Of a stretch of DNA of 64,000 bases, positions 17,332 to 26,594 are shown one piece after another (position 1 is the stretch's first letter; the number at the start of each line of letters is the position of its first letter). The stretch comes from CBHWET01 sp966112985 (GTDB lineage Bacteria; Verrucomicrobiota; Verrucomicrobiia; Limisphaerales; JACDHS01), in assembly GCA_966112985.1 (NCBI GenBank), contig CBHWET010000001.1:1-64000 (forward strand). The letters run 5' to 3'. A program made the translations under genes and the position numbers. Under the pieces are notes generated by a model, which saw only the letters and a program-made list of their open reading frames with translations, ran no database searches and had not been told where the DNA came from.

Positions 17332-20155
17332 TGAGTTTCAATTCCGTAGGCGCTGCAACATCCAGAGCAGGGGCACATGCTGTAACAACCGATGATGAAT
17401 CCGATACTCGCTGTTTTCCATTCCAAACCCATCGTGTAATTCCAATAGCATCTATTGTATCGCGCCGAGCTAGTTGGTAAATCGCGAGTGCAGGAACCGT
17501 TGGATAACAGCCCCATTCGCGCTCACTCGTCATTACCAAATCCAAATCAAACGTAGTGAGCAGGTCCATGCACTTTCGACGCATATCGCTATCCACGCCA
17601 ACAAACGCTTCATCAAGCAAGATGAGCCGTGGGGCCTCAGGCACGCTGCGATAGTGCGCAGCGGCAGCGGCAAATTGCGGCAACGTGAGTGCCACAGCCT
17701 TCTCGCCGCCAGAACCCGTGCCGTGGGTTCGCTTCGTAAGACGCTTCCACTCCCCATCGCGTTTCTGAAGAATGGCAAAACGATGCCAACGGCGATAGTC
17801 CAAGGCTTCGGCTAAGTGCTGTTGCCATCCGCTTCCCGCGTTATTTTGGCGGGCCAGCGCTATCTGCTCCTGCAAAAAGCTTCCAAGTGCGTTCCTTTCC
17901 GCAGGTGACCATGTGCTGCTGAGACGGAGCAATTGCTTGCGCGCCGCCAACAGACCGGGTGGACCGTCATCCCGTACTTGCCACTCGAACCGGAGCGTCA
18001 TACCTGTTCCCATCGGCCTGGCAACAAGCTCCTCGTTTGCCCTTCTCACCCACTCTTCTCCCTCACGGAGTCGGATATGCAATTCGCTTGCAGCCTCGTC
18101 CAAGAGGTATTTTTCAATAACCTCACGCTCGCGAGCATCGAGCAGGGTCTGGCGCGTGGCGATGTCTGAGGCGAGAGCTTCATGTAACTCCACCATTGTG
18201 CATGCGCGTCCTTGGAAGGGCACGTTCACGAGGAACAGGCCGTCTTCCGTGGCCGTCGGTTCCGGGGTGAATTCGCATTGCAGCAGAGTTCGCTTGAGGT
18301 CTTCAATGTGGCCGTAGATTGCATCTTGATGACGCTTCCAGTCGTCGTCGCTGCTATTTACGCGATCGAGGAGCTCATCAACCTGCCGAGAAAGCTCCAC
18401 AGCTTCTTTCACAAGCCATTCACGCATTTCTAAATTGCGAAAATTATCATGAGCAATTGCCAACAATCGGACGGCGGTAAATGCCGCAAGCGCGTTTATA
18501 GCAGAGGTTCGTTCTTGATCGGTTCTGTTTAATTCCGGTGTGATCTGCGCGAGGCTGCTTTCCGCAGCACCAAGTTTCTTGGTTTCGTCGATTAGTATTT
18601 TGTCCTTATCCTGCTTTCGCTTGCGGGCCTCATCTAGTTGTTTTGTAACCTCGGCGATGTTGTCGTGTAACTGCTTAACGGTGGAACCGACGGAGTTCTG
18701 CAGAGTTTCGTAGCGTGTCTTAAGGGTGAGATGCTTTTTTCTCGCGGCCTCGTGTGCTCGGCCTTTCGCTTCTGTTTCGATACGCGCTTCAGCAACCCGT
18801 AATTGAGATGCGTTTGCTTGGACTCGCGACAAGACAAGATTGTGAAGCAGAGGCCAAAGACTGGCTATCGTCGTGCGGAACTGGTGCAGGTTATTTTTCA
18901 ATTGAGCCAGCTTTCCTACCCATTCTGAAAGTGAGAGATCACGCGCATCAACATCACGCTTTTGTACGGCTTCATGCCAGGTGTTACGCCGTTCTCGAAC
19001 GAGCTTTTCTGCAGCTTGGACGCGCTTATGCAGAAGGTTAACCTGCGTAGTGGCGCTGTTACGGTTAGCAATAGCTTGACGCACGGCTGCATCGGTAGGT
19101 GCCGTTGAAACTTCAGTTTCAGCAGCGCGGTCACGTTGTTTCAATGTTTCGATTTCTGCGTCGATGACGGCTTTCGCTGCCTCTACGCCTTGGATGCGAA
19201 TCCCGATTTCAGAAATCTGTCTTTGACGCTCCGTTTCTCGAGCAGACGCGCCGATATGTTGTGCTGCCTGCTTACGCCATCTGCCGCGCAGTGGCCCGAT
19301 CTGCCATTCACCATCTGCGTTTACCCAGGTGTATCCGCTACCTTCGCCATAGCCAATTTGCCCCAAAATGGCGGCTATCGTTTCCTTTTGAACCACCCCG
19401 TCGGAGTCTGGCTGCAAAGCTTGAGCAAGCGTCTTATCTACGGCTACATCAGATTTCACGCCCGCCACGATCACTGAATCGAGATCCTCGGGATTAAGCA
19501 GACGCCCGTCGGGGGTCACCCAAGCGTCGAGTAGGCCCGCAGCTTCCAAAGCGGCTTCCACTCCGGCACGCTCAGTCAGTGAGATCTCGGCACGAAAATC
19601 ACATAGCGCCCAAAACGGTGCACCGGGCCGTGCAATTCGGGAAAGCGGGTCACGAGTGGTCGGCGGGTTTGGCGGACGATGTGCACCCTCCAGCAGTTGC
19701 TTTCGTTCAGTTTCCAGTTGGAGAAGTGTGCCAGCCAGTTCGTCGGCTCGATGTTTAGCATCAGCAGAGCTTTTGGCTATGTCCGCTTGCGCTTTCCGCA
19801 AAGCTTCATGAACGATATTGTTAAGTGGGCTTGTCTCATTTCCAACTTCAACCCACGTCGAGAAGAGCTCTTCAAACCTTTCTGGATCGGTCGGTTGCAA
19901 TTCTTTCAGAGAAAAAAACCAATTCCGATAGGCTTTCAGAAGCGTATCTTTGGTTGTCTCTAATTCTTGATGCTTTCTCGTCTGTTCTTCTTTCGCGGCG
20001 GTCAGTTGGTTTTCCACCTCTGACTGTCCCTGCTGCGCTTGCTTCAAAGCTGAATGCGCGTCACCTACGGCGGTTTCAAGCTTTTCTAAGTGTTCAACGT
20101 TGGTTAGATGTCGTTGTGTGACTGCGTCGAGACATTGTTCGGCTGTTTTGATCAA
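17321..20155 (-). CDS. jetC: C-terminal part of Wadjet JetC-like SMC ATPase (TIGR02680), downstream of a frameshift
   Basis: This 944-residue reading frame is mostly long coiled coil. It ends with the SMC/ABC signature THGTGSGGEKAVALTL and Walker B RLILLDEAFVGVD. The frame's first usable start is a TTG at 20155, but the homologous sequence continues upstream as NDARAAAIERDYETATALLK and TLEDVSLIKTAEQ, before that codon. It is thus the second part of one gene of about 1375 codons, the usual size of TIGR02680 proteins. The ATP site needs Walker A from the other ORF, so on its own this part cannot hydrolyse ATP. It may still be made by frameshifting or re-initiation. Confidence 0.85.
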   Translation of the reverse strand: MIKTAEQCLDAVTQRHLTNVEHLEKLETAVGDAHSALKQAQQGQSEVENQLTAAKEEQTRKHQELETTKDTLLKAYRNWFFSLKELQPTDPERFEELFSTWVEVGNETSPLNNIVHEALRKAQADIAKSSADAKHRADELAGTLLQLETERKQLLEGAHRPPNPPTTRDPLSRIARPGAPFWALCDFRAEISLTERAGVEAALEAAGLLDAWVTPDGRLLNPEDLDSVIVAGVKSDVAVDKTLAQALQPDSDGVVQKETIAAILGQIGYGEGSGYTWVNADGEWQIGPLRGRWRKQAAQHIGASARETERQRQISEIGIRIQGVEAAKAVIDAEIETLKQRDRAAETEVSTAPTDAAVRQAIANRNSATTQVNLLHKRVQAAEKLVRERRNTWHEAVQKRDVDARDLSLSEWVGKLAQLKNNLHQFRTTIASLWPLLHNLVLSRVQANASQLRVAEARIETEAKGRAHEAARKKHLTLKTRYETLQNSVGSTVKQLHDNIAEVTKQLDEARKRKQDKDKILIDETKKLGAAESSLAQITPELNRTDQERTSAINALAAFTAVRLLAIAHDNFRNLEMREWLVKEAVELSRQVDELLDRVNSSDDDWKRHQDAIYGHIEDLKRTLLQCEFTPEPTATEDGLFLVNVPFQGRACTMVELHEALASDIATRQTLLDAREREVIEKYLLDEAASELHIRLREGEEWVRRANEELVARPMGTGMTLRFEWQVRDDGPPGLLAARKQLLRLSSTWSPAERNALGSFLQEQIALARQNNAGSGWQQHLAEALDYRRWHRFAILQKRDGEWKRLTKRTHGTGSGGEKAVALTLPQFAAAAAHYRSVPEAPRLILLDEAFVGVDSDMRRKCMDLLTTFDLDLVMTSEREWGCYPTVPALAIYQLARRDTIDAIGITRWVWNGKQRVSDSSSVVTACAPALDVAAPTELKLNEI

Positions 20156-21447
20156 ACTGACATCTTCAAGAGTATCGAGTTTGAGCAGTGCCGTAGCGGT
20201 TTCATAGTCGCGTTCGATTGCTGCCGCACGCGCATCATTAAGGGCGCTTCCATTTTACGGTGCGATTCAGCAAGTGCCAGGTCGAAGTCCGTTTGTTGTT
20301 TTGCCAGTTCTTGCGTTGCGCGTGTTCCACGAGATTCGGCCGTGCTCAATTCGTTTTTGCTGGTTTCGACCAACTGAGCAGCCTCATCAGCAGCATTGGC
20401 CGCTGCAGTCAACTGCTCCGCGCTGCGCATCTCGGGACTGTCACGGAGTGCTTCGTGTTTAGCGGCCAGTTCCGTCTCGTCGGCAATCAATTTTCCAATG
20501 TCGGTTTGCAATTCTGCCAACGATTTTTCCACAGTCTGCTTTTCCGATTCATATTGTTTTTGCCGCCTTACGACCCCGTTATGCTCTTTGTGGGTTGCGA
20601 TAACCCGCGTGGCACGACGGCGAGCGGCAATTTGTACGTATCTGCGATACTCGCGGAGGAATGTTTCAACCCCGGTGAGAGCTGCCCTTACATTGGCGAG
20701 AGCATCTTCTTCTGTTTGAAGATTGCGAAATGCTTCTGCCACCTCGCCGAGCAGTTTTTCCGAAGCTGGAGGTAACGCATCACTGAGAGCATTCGATACC
20801 AAGCTTTCGTCAAACTTTCGAGAAAGCTGAGGTTGCCTCAATTGAACAAGAAGATTCAACAGCGCTTCGTATTGGCTGCCCAAGCCAAACAGCTTTTTGT
20901 CGACAGCTTCTCTATAATCGCTGGCTTTCGTGAATACCTTTCCCATTGTTCCAATCTCCTGTTCTAGTCGCGACTTACTGTGCGTCGTGCGGTTTTCAGC
21001 GAGAAATAGGGTTTCGCCGACTCTCTGCGGTGTGACAAAGAACCAGTGCCCTACAAGTCCACGACCTTGAGCGGCTTTTAATCCGCAGCCCAGAGTGACG
21101 TATTCTATGCTGCCATCAGAACGCTTTCGGCCAAATTCAATCCATGTATATCCAAGCCGGTCTGAATGACGCCCCATCAATAGATTCCATTCCATCCGTT
21201 TGGCTGGATCACCATCCGGCTCGACACGATGTGATGCAACCTCGCCCTCGAGAAGAAATGGTAACGTGAGTGCGAGGATACGCGATTTGCCGGTTCCATT
21301 GTTGCCTCTCAATAACAAACGGCCGTTTTCAAAAATGAATACCTCATCGTCGAAACGATAAATGTTCAGCAATCCGCAACGGATGGGTTGCCAACGATCC
21401 GAACGACTGGCTACAGGTAATGTAGGCTTGGTTTTCGTGCCCTTCAT
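20152..21447 (-). CDS. jetC: N-terminal part of Wadjet JetC-like SMC ATPase (TIGR02680), cut by a frameshift
   Basis: This 431-residue ORF has the nucleotide-binding head: FENGRLLLRGNNGTGKSRIL contains Walker A. A coiled coil follows. The last 30 residues (MRVRQQSNATMKPLRHCSN...) are out-of-frame reading. A single missing A in GAAGC (plus-strand TT at 20248-20249) explains the break: adding it joins SHRKME directly to SALNDARAAAIERDYE and then to the downstream ORF. JetC is the loop-extruding motor of Wadjet. The gene overlaps jetB by four bases (ATGA). A real frameshift would disable the system; a base-call error would restore it. Confidence 0.85.
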   Translation of the reverse strand: MKGTKTKPTLPVASRSDRWQPIRCGLLNIYRFDDEVFIFENGRLLLRGNNGTGKSRILALTLPFLLEGEVASHRVEPDGDPAKRMEWNLLMGRHSDRLGYTWIEFGRKRSDGSIEYVTLGCGLKAAQGRGLVGHWFFVTPQRVGETLFLAENRTTHSKSRLEQEIGTMGKVFTKASDYREAVDKKLFGLGSQYEALLNLLVQLRQPQLSRKFDESLVSNALSDALPPASEKLLGEVAEAFRNLQTEEDALANVRAALTGVETFLREYRRYVQIAARRRATRVIATHKEHNGVVRRQKQYESEKQTVEKSLAELQTDIGKLIADETELAAKHEALRDSPEMRSAEQLTAAANAADEAAQLVETSKNELSTAESRGTRATQELAKQQTDFDLALAESHRKMEAPLMMRVRQQSNATMKPLRHCSNSILLKMSV

Positions 21448-22679
21448 AGCAATTCGGGGTCATTCGCAACTTCGACGGTTCCAATTGCATATCGTGCTAT
21501 GGCGGGACGTGGCACAACGCCATCCTCGAAACGAGTAATGAGTTGCAGGGCTTCCAGCCGGCGAAGCGCCATCTCGACAAGACTATACTCAGCATTTGGC
21601 TCTGACACGTCCCTGCGCCAATGACGACGGTGATCCGCAATCAAAGCAGCAGTTTTTGCCCTGAGCGCACTGTAGCCGATACGGCCATTGCGCTCCTCTT
21701 TCGTTTCTAAAGCCAAGTACTCGGCAAGTAATAGCGTTAAATGACCGTCAGTTCCCTCTTCAGCGATTTTAACGTCGGTCAGTTCTCCAGTTTCATCGAG
21801 CATGGCGATACCCTCGCGTCGAATTTCAGGGACCAGTCCTGTTGCCTCCGAAATAGCACTCAAGATGCGGCCTCGTTGTCGATCTAAGTAAGTGTGTTCA
21901 GTTTGGGTAAGGTCTGCATAGTAAACTACAGGTTGCTCTAACAAGCGCCGAATCAGCCGCCATCGAATACGTCGATTGTTAGCTTCTTCGGTCTCGGGAC
22001 CGATTTCTTCACTTATGAGCCGAATTTGTTCGTCCAATTTAGTTGCGGTTACAGTGGACGGGCCTCGTTGTAGAGACAACATCACGCCAAGAATCGGACG
22101 ATTGACGCTATAGAGTACGTTGTTGCGTTCGTCACGCAGGTATTGCTCCTCATCTCCGTGCACTCTTCGGAGCACCTGATGCGCGAGGATGAAACGAATA
22201 ACGGCTACCAGATCTCGTCGCTGGTCCGCCTCGCTAAGGTTAAAGAGGATTCCGTTTGCGGCAAAACAGGAGTCCGATTGACAGGCTGTAACGATACTAT
22301 CTGCGAGAATCGCTAAGGTTGTCTGACGATCGCTTCGCTCCAGTGCGGCCAGCGCTAAACAAAGGATTACATAACGTCGTCGTGAAAAAGTGATCTGCGC
22401 CCGGCTTTCAACCGCCGGAAACGTGACGTCATCGAAATGCGCCGGTGTCTTACGGAGTCGCGCAAACTCGCTCGTGACATGTAGCGTCCATCCAGTATTG
22501 GCGGTTAGCCAAGCCCTCAATTCCTCCGTATGCCGACGAACGAGAGCAAACTCTTGGCAAAAAGGGCCATCCGCGATGAGTAATGGCTGCTGCAACAGTG
22601 CCCGAAGTGCCCGTCGCCGTTCATGCTTCGCGGCTTGTGTCCGAGCGCAGTCTAAATCTGTTTCCTTGGTTATTTGCAT
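21444..22679 (-). CDS. jetB: Wadjet JetB-like protein (DUF2398, TIGR02678 family)
   Basis: This 411-residue protein fits the TIGR02678/DUF2398 family (kleisin-associated KITE-like subunit) in length and wording: KHERRRALRALLQQPLLIAD at the start, then ITFSRRRYVILCLALAALER and VYYADLTQTEHTYLDRQRGR. The C-terminal LVEMALRRLEALQLITR with a following wing is the winged-helix pattern of the family. It links the JetA kleisin to the SMC-like JetC. It overlaps jetA by 10 bases and jetC by 4, so translation is coupled. Confidence 0.85.
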   Translation of the reverse strand: MQITKETDLDCARTQAAKHERRRALRALLQQPLLIADGPFCQEFALVRRHTEELRAWLTANTGWTLHVTSEFARLRKTPAHFDDVTFPAVESRAQITFSRRRYVILCLALAALERSDRQTTLAILADSIVTACQSDSCFAANGILFNLSEADQRRDLVAVIRFILAHQVLRRVHGDEEQYLRDERNNVLYSVNRPILGVMLSLQRGPSTVTATKLDEQIRLISEEIGPETEEANNRRIRWRLIRRLLEQPVVYYADLTQTEHTYLDRQRGRILSAISEATGLVPEIRREGIAMLDETGELTDVKIAEEGTDGHLTLLLAEYLALETKEERNGRIGYSALRAKTAALIADHRRHWRRDVSEPNAEYSLVEMALRRLEALQLITRFEDGVVPRPAIARYAIGTVEVANDPELL

Positions 22680-24235
22680 GTTTTGGTCGTCACCGCTTCT
22701 GGAGCAAAGGTGTTTGTGATAGTTATAAAATAATCTTCCCCACTAAAAATTCCTTTTGACGTGACAATCGTAGCACGCGCACCGTCCCTCGTAGGCTCAA
22801 GACAGATGTGAAGTGCACCGTCGCTGGAATCGGCTTCCGCAGATTGATTGGGTTCAATATGGTTCACCAAAACTTCACCGAGTAAGTCCAGAAATAAATC
22901 AAACGCGACGGCATCAAGTTCGACTATTTCAGAAAGCCGCATTCGGGTCCCCGTTGCAAGTTGCGTTTGAGCTTTGGCAATCTGCGCAGCCTCATCCTGC
23001 GCTAGTTGAGCAAGCAAACGTTTGGCGGGTGTTCGGTCTTCAATGGTTCGCACAGTGGCTTTCGCTGAATGACGACCAGCTTTCCGAAGGCGCGGTGAGA
23101 TGATTACCGGAGGAGCATCAAACCAACTCGTTTGAGCTGAAATCGGCGCCTGCTCTCTCTGAGTGAGTGTTGCCTCATCCACTACAAGGTGACGCGTGGG
23201 GTTAAGGCAAAAAGCTGCACGCCATAAGCGGTGAGCTTCCTCGTCAGACCTTGTCTGCGCAAACCAACGTGCAAGCGTATTCAAATCTGCGACCCGGTCA
23301 CTGCGATTTAATCTCCGTTCATTGATATTAGTCACCGTCGCGAGCAGCACTGGCACAGCACTTCGGGCTCGTCCCCGTAGAATATCGGCTTGAGAAGGCG
23401 TTCCGGCCTGGCCGATAAACCAGCTGCGAAAGCCAGCCCACCGGCGAGACCACAATCGTTGAGCGTCTGCACGTTGGTCATCGGTTGGTGAGAGTGCGTC
23501 AGCGATTTCCCGTTGAGCAGCGACATGAAGAAGGCGATTCAGACCATGCTCTTCAATTCGGACGATTCTCTGAGCGATTTCGCTGGTAGCAACCACAAGT
23601 CCTTCGATGAAACGCTCGAGGTAATCAATTAACTTCTCCTTGTACGCGATGAATGCATCCAACTCGATCCCTTGAAGGTCCATCTGTCGCTGAAGTGTGC
23701 GCATAAACGTCTGCGCACGAGACGTCAGGCTCTCAAAGCGATTGCGCAATAAATCAAGAACCTGAAAGGTTTTTCCTTCATCTAGCAAAGGTTCACCGGC
23801 GAGAACTTCGAGTTCCGTGAGATGGCGTTGAATATCCTCTAAGGCTTGGCTCTGCAACTCGCCTGGTCGGATGAGGGCTTCATAAAAAGTAACGATGGCG
23901 CGCTCTGCAGCCTCCCCTTCATTTGTGAGCTGATACAGATATCGTGGCCTATAAAACTCCTCGACGGTTGCTACGTCGCTCGTATCACGATGGGCTTCAA
24001 GATTTCCCCAATCACGAAGTGACAACAACGCCGATTCAATTTCATCAATCGAGATATGCCGGGTATCATCCTGTTTCGTGAGTATTTCCTTCAGATCCGC
24101 AGAACGAAGGTGAAGAACAAACGCGCCCCGCGCCTCAGTGAACGCTCGCAAGATCGCCCGGTAAACTACGTGCTTGTCTGCTGTTAGATGTGCGAAAACG
24201 CGAACCGAATTGAGAGACTGCCCTGCCGGAGACAT
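22670..24235 (-). CDS. jetA: Wadjet JetA-like protein (DUF2397, TIGR02677 family)
   Basis: This 521-residue protein starts MSPAGQSLNSVRVFAHLTAD, then KHVVYRAILRAFTEARGAF, the typical N terminus of TIGR02677/DUF2397. The middle is helical (TSEIAQRIVRIEEHGLNRLL, AAQREIADALSPTDDQRADA). It is the kleisin subunit that bridges the SMC heads. It is the first gene of the leftward jetABCD operon. I see no clear ribosome site before ATG 24235; a short ORF encoding a CxxC peptide overlaps the start. The promoter should lie in 24240-24430. Confidence 0.85.
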   Translation of the reverse strand: MSPAGQSLNSVRVFAHLTADKHVVYRAILRAFTEARGAFVLHLRSADLKEILTKQDDTRHISIDEIESALLSLRDWGNLEAHRDTSDVATVEEFYRPRYLYQLTNEGEAAERAIVTFYEALIRPGELQSQALEDIQRHLTELEVLAGEPLLDEGKTFQVLDLLRNRFESLTSRAQTFMRTLQRQMDLQGIELDAFIAYKEKLIDYLERFIEGLVVATSEIAQRIVRIEEHGLNRLLHVAAQREIADALSPTDDQRADAQRLWSRRWAGFRSWFIGQAGTPSQADILRGRARSAVPVLLATVTNINERRLNRSDRVADLNTLARWFAQTRSDEEAHRLWRAAFCLNPTRHLVVDEATLTQREQAPISAQTSWFDAPPVIISPRLRKAGRHSAKATVRTIEDRTPAKRLLAQLAQDEAAQIAKAQTQLATGTRMRLSEIVELDAVAFDLFLDLLGEVLVNHIEPNQSAEADSSDGALHICLEPTRDGARATIVTSKGIFSGEDYFITITNTFAPEAVTTKTCK

Positions 24236-24399
24236 TTGCTGATTGTGCCAAAGCAGAGTTTAGCGCTCAAGAGGAAGTATTCCAGTGCTCGACAGGTTTG
24301 GTTTAGCTGCTTAGTGGCAATCGTGTGTTCGATTTGCTGTTGATCTAAAAAAACTCGTAGTTGTTTTCCGCACTTGCCACAACAATGTTCTTTTTTCAT
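24184..24399 (-). CDS. Possible small zinc-binding peptide upstream of jetA
   Basis: An ORF of 71 codons from ATG 24399, overlapping the jetA start by 52 bases in another frame. It begins MKKEHCCGKCGKQLRVFLDQ, with C-C-x-x-C spacing like a minimal zinc ribbon half. The remainder is unremarkable and the overlapping tail is probably out-of-frame noise. An AAGGA sits about 11 bases upstream. It may be a real small gene or a decayed leader; evidence is weak. Confidence 0.2.
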   Translation of the reverse strand: MKKEHCCGKCGKQLRVFLDQQQIEHTIATKQLNQTCRALEYFLLSAKLCFGTISKCLRQGSLSIRFAFSHI

Positions 24400-24788
24400 T
24401 AGCCGCAAATTCCTTGCGTGAATGACCATTCGTTGGAAGCGACGAAGTGTATCTCGAGGAGACAGGGCATTCGTGAGTGACCAAAAGCCGAGAAGCTCTG
24501 TAACGAAAGAGCGTCTTTCTAGTCTTCGGGTAAGAAATAATCATGTGGGTTCGGAATACGTGTCGGGTGATGAAATCCGGCCAGTTCACCCTCTGTTTCA
24601 AAATGGCGATTATTATCAACTCTTCGCATTTGAAAGCTTCGTTACTGTGTTGTGAAGTTTTGCTTAAAGCCAGTCAAGACCGGCCATCCGCAATAGTGGC
24701 CTATTTCGCGTTACATATAGATGACAGGGAAATCTTTCCCATCATCCTATGAAGTCATCAAACCACCATCTCTTCAGCCCGAGGACGC
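24236..24788. other. Intergenic region between the Wadjet operon and the repair cassette
   Basis: About 550 bases with divergent genes on both sides, so it should hold both promoters. The left part contains the weak CxxC ORF. A rightward ORF of 77 codons (24422-24655) shows no family signal and no good ribosome site. The right part has the 27-base inverted repeat at 24720. Nothing else is visible. Confidence 0.5.
24720..24746. promoter_or_regulatory. Inverted repeat, candidate operator of the repair cassette
   Basis: GATG-ACA-GGGAAA-TC-TTTCCC-AT-CATC: the core GGGAAA/TTTCCC is perfect with a two-base centre, and outer GATG/CATC arms extend it. A two-base loop is too tight for an RNA hairpin, so protein binding to the DNA is more likely. 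It ends 42 bases before the first ATG of the rightward cassette (24789), which suits a repressor site. The 105-residue protein at 27918 is a candidate binder, by context only. Confidence 0.45.
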
Positions 24789-25178
24789 ATGCCGCTTAAT
24801 TGGCGGCTTCGGGACATCGAAAATTACGAAACACTCTGTTGGCAACCCGATCAGCACGATCCTGACGGCAAGAAGCTCAATCCGCTAACCAACGCTTTGA
24901 TTTGGGCAACTATCCCGGTCGGGATCAACCACATTACCGAAAAGAATGTGGAAAAGTTCTTCATTCGGGTCTCTGCCATCGAGCAGGTTTCGGGTTCGTT
25001 CTTGAACGAGCTTCACGGAGACAAGATCGTCGAACGTCCCATCACCCTTGCAGACTTGAAGCAGCACATCGGGCTCTGGACGAACGCCAGCAGTCTTACC
25101 GATGCACAATTCCGCCGCAATATTGCTCAACGAGCAATGCGGGAAGCTCAGCAACGTTTGAAAAACGCTGCTGAATAA
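24789..25178 (+). CDS. Conserved hypothetical protein, first gene of the repair cassette
   Basis: The 129-residue product starts MPLNWRLRDIENYETLCWQP and ends in a charged helix (RNIAQRAMREAQQRLKNAAE). No catalytic motif. The ATG has GAGGAC as ribosome site 3 bases away, rather close. It is rightward, first of a run of about 11 kb of replication and repair genes, and is followed by a perfect GC hairpin. Function unknown. Confidence 0.6.
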   Translation: MPLNWRLRDIENYETLCWQPDQHDPDGKKLNPLTNALIWATIPVGINHITEKNVEKFFIRVSAIEQVSGSFLNELHGDKIVERPITLADLKQHIGLWTNASSLTDAQFRRNIAQRAMREAQQRLKNAAE

Positions 25179-25197
25179 ACATCAACAATCACGCACG

Positions 25198-25220
25198 AGC
25201 CCCGGTTCAACGCCGGGGCT
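25198..25220 (+). terminator. GC-rich intergenic hairpin followed by T-rich run
   Basis: AGCCCCGG pairs with CCGGGGCT around a seven-base loop, then TTCTGCTTTT. It has the form of an intrinsic terminator or attenuator and lies directly before the ribosome site (AAAGGAG) of the next gene in the same direction. The same layout recurs at 29447 and 31017. Confidence 0.75.
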
Positions 25221-25250
25221 TTCTGCTTTTCATGAAAGGAGAATCATCTG

Positions 25251-26027
25251 ATGAAACGCATACTGATTTACGCAGCAATACTATTGCTGGCGCTGTCGCA
25301 CTGTGGATGCAGTTCGCTTTTGCCCATTGATCTCGGAAGATCAATCATTTGGCCGCTAGTCACGCTTGTAATCGTCCTCGCTGCACTTGTGTTCTTCGGT
25401 TACAGCGGAGGTTTTCAACTGCCCATCGTTCGCGGTCCGGAGGACGTCCGCTTTACCGAAGCACACATCACCCAAACGTTCATCGCTGCAATTCCAACTC
25501 TCACGCAGGAGATGAACCTCGAAGTAGCGAGTTCCAAACAAACGGAAACGTTGGAGCGCACTGACGACCAGAAATTATTCGGGCTGGATCTTGGGACAAA
25601 CACGGCACGCATCGCGGTCCCGGTCACGTACCGGTATTACATCTGTCTCTACGAAACGTGGAAACTGCATGTGGCTGACAATACTGTTGTGGTTTGTGCC
25701 CCAGCGATCCGGTGTTCTATCCCGCCCGCCATTCACACCGATGAAATCCAAGAAACGGTCAGCCGGGGATGGCTGCGTGGCGGACCAACGGAAATGTTGG
25801 GCCAGCTTCGACGGGAAATCACCCCGCGCCTGTGCGAATTCGCCAACGACCCTCGGCGAATTGACCTCGTCAGGGAAAAGTGTCGCCAGTCGGTAGCTGA
25901 GTTCGTCCAGCGCTGGTTGGAAGGCGAGAGCCGGTGGGATCGGGACAAATTCACAGCTATTCGCGTGCACTTCATCAATGAAGCTGTAGTCCCCTCTCGG
26001 CCTACGGTGCAGTTGATGAACTTCTAA
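25251..26027 (+). CDS. Membrane-anchored protein, possibly DUF4230-like
   Basis: This 258-residue protein has a signal-like N terminus (RILIYAAILLLALSHCGCSS) and a second hydrophobic helix at residues 36-56 (VTLVIVLAALVFFGYSGG). The rest is a globular domain. Repeated strand patterns such as ARIAVPVTYRYYICLYETW recall DUF4230-type proteins, but the match is weak. AAAGGAG lies at good spacing before ATG 25251. It is odd to find a membrane protein in a cassette of DNA enzymes; it may tether the machinery to the membrane. Confidence 0.55.
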   Translation: MKRILIYAAILLLALSHCGCSSLLPIDLGRSIIWPLVTLVIVLAALVFFGYSGGFQLPIVRGPEDVRFTEAHITQTFIAAIPTLTQEMNLEVASSKQTETLERTDDQKLFGLDLGTNTARIAVPVTYRYYICLYETWKLHVADNTVVVCAPAIRCSIPPAIHTDEIQETVSRGWLRGGPTEMLGQLRREITPRLCEFANDPRRIDLVREKCRQSVAEFVQRWLEGESRWDRDKFTAIRVHFINEAVVPSRPTVQLMNF

Positions 26028-26099
26028 ACAGTGTGCGAGTCCTCCGATCCAAGGCAGCACACATCTCTAACCCGGATCAATCAACGGAAAGGAATCATT

Positions 26100-26594
26100 A
26101 TGGCTATCACTCTTGAAGCAAACTACAGCAAGAAAATCGGCCTTCCGCAGTTTAGCAGTCATCAGTTCAGTCTCACGATTCGGACGGAACTAACTGATCT
26201 AAGCCAAGTCCAACAAGCAACCTCTCAGCTCTACCAGCTGTTGCAGGGTTGCGTTGATCACGAGATCCAAAAAATTGGATACCTGCCATTGGAAATCGAC
26301 GATCAGCGGAACGGACATCGTAACGGAAAGACAAATGGGCACCGAGGGACGGATGAGGCGAATGGCTCAAGCCGGTGGAATTGCTCCGACAAACAGAAGG
26401 ATCTCATCCTGAAAATTGTCGAAGAGCATAAGCTCGACAAGGCTGACGTAGAGAAGCTCAGTCACGAGCGCTTCGGTAAATCGGTCCGTGAGCTCAACAA
26501 ACTCGACGCCAGCAGCTTAATCGATGAGTTACTCCGTATGACGGGGCAACCGGTTAACCGGGTGGCCCGGTTCCAGAAAGCGAGGGCGCGATGA
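26100..26594 (+). CDS. Hypothetical protein with UBA-like C-terminal helices
   Basis: From ATG 26100 (AAAGGA upstream) this gives 164 residues. The N-terminal half is beta-rich (FSSHQFSLTIRTELTDLSQV). A low-complexity link (DDQRNGHRNGKTNGHRGTDE) separates it from a compact helical C terminus: CSDKQKDLILKIVEEHKLDK, then LSHERFGKSVRELNKLDASS. The C-terminal piece is a small helical domain like those at the ends of phage recombination and single-strand-annealing proteins. Its stop overlaps the start of the RecB-like nuclease gene (ATGA). A role in presenting DNA to that nuclease is an inference. Confidence 0.5.
   Translation: MAITLEANYSKKIGLPQFSSHQFSLTIRTELTDLSQVQQATSQLYQLLQGCVDHEIQKIGYLPLEIDDQRNGHRNGKTNGHRGTDEANGSSRWNCSDKQKDLILKIVEEHKLDKADVEKLSHERFGKSVRELNKLDASSLIDELLRMTGQPVNRVARFQKARAR

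Noticed and set aside
17913..18433. Rightward ORFs inside jetC and other large genes
   Set aside because: They are antisense shadows of long coiled-coil or high-complexity genes, without ribosome sites or family matches.
24422..24655. 77-codon rightward ORF between Wadjet and the cassette
   Set aside because: No ribosome site, no family signal, biased amino-acid mix; likely chance.
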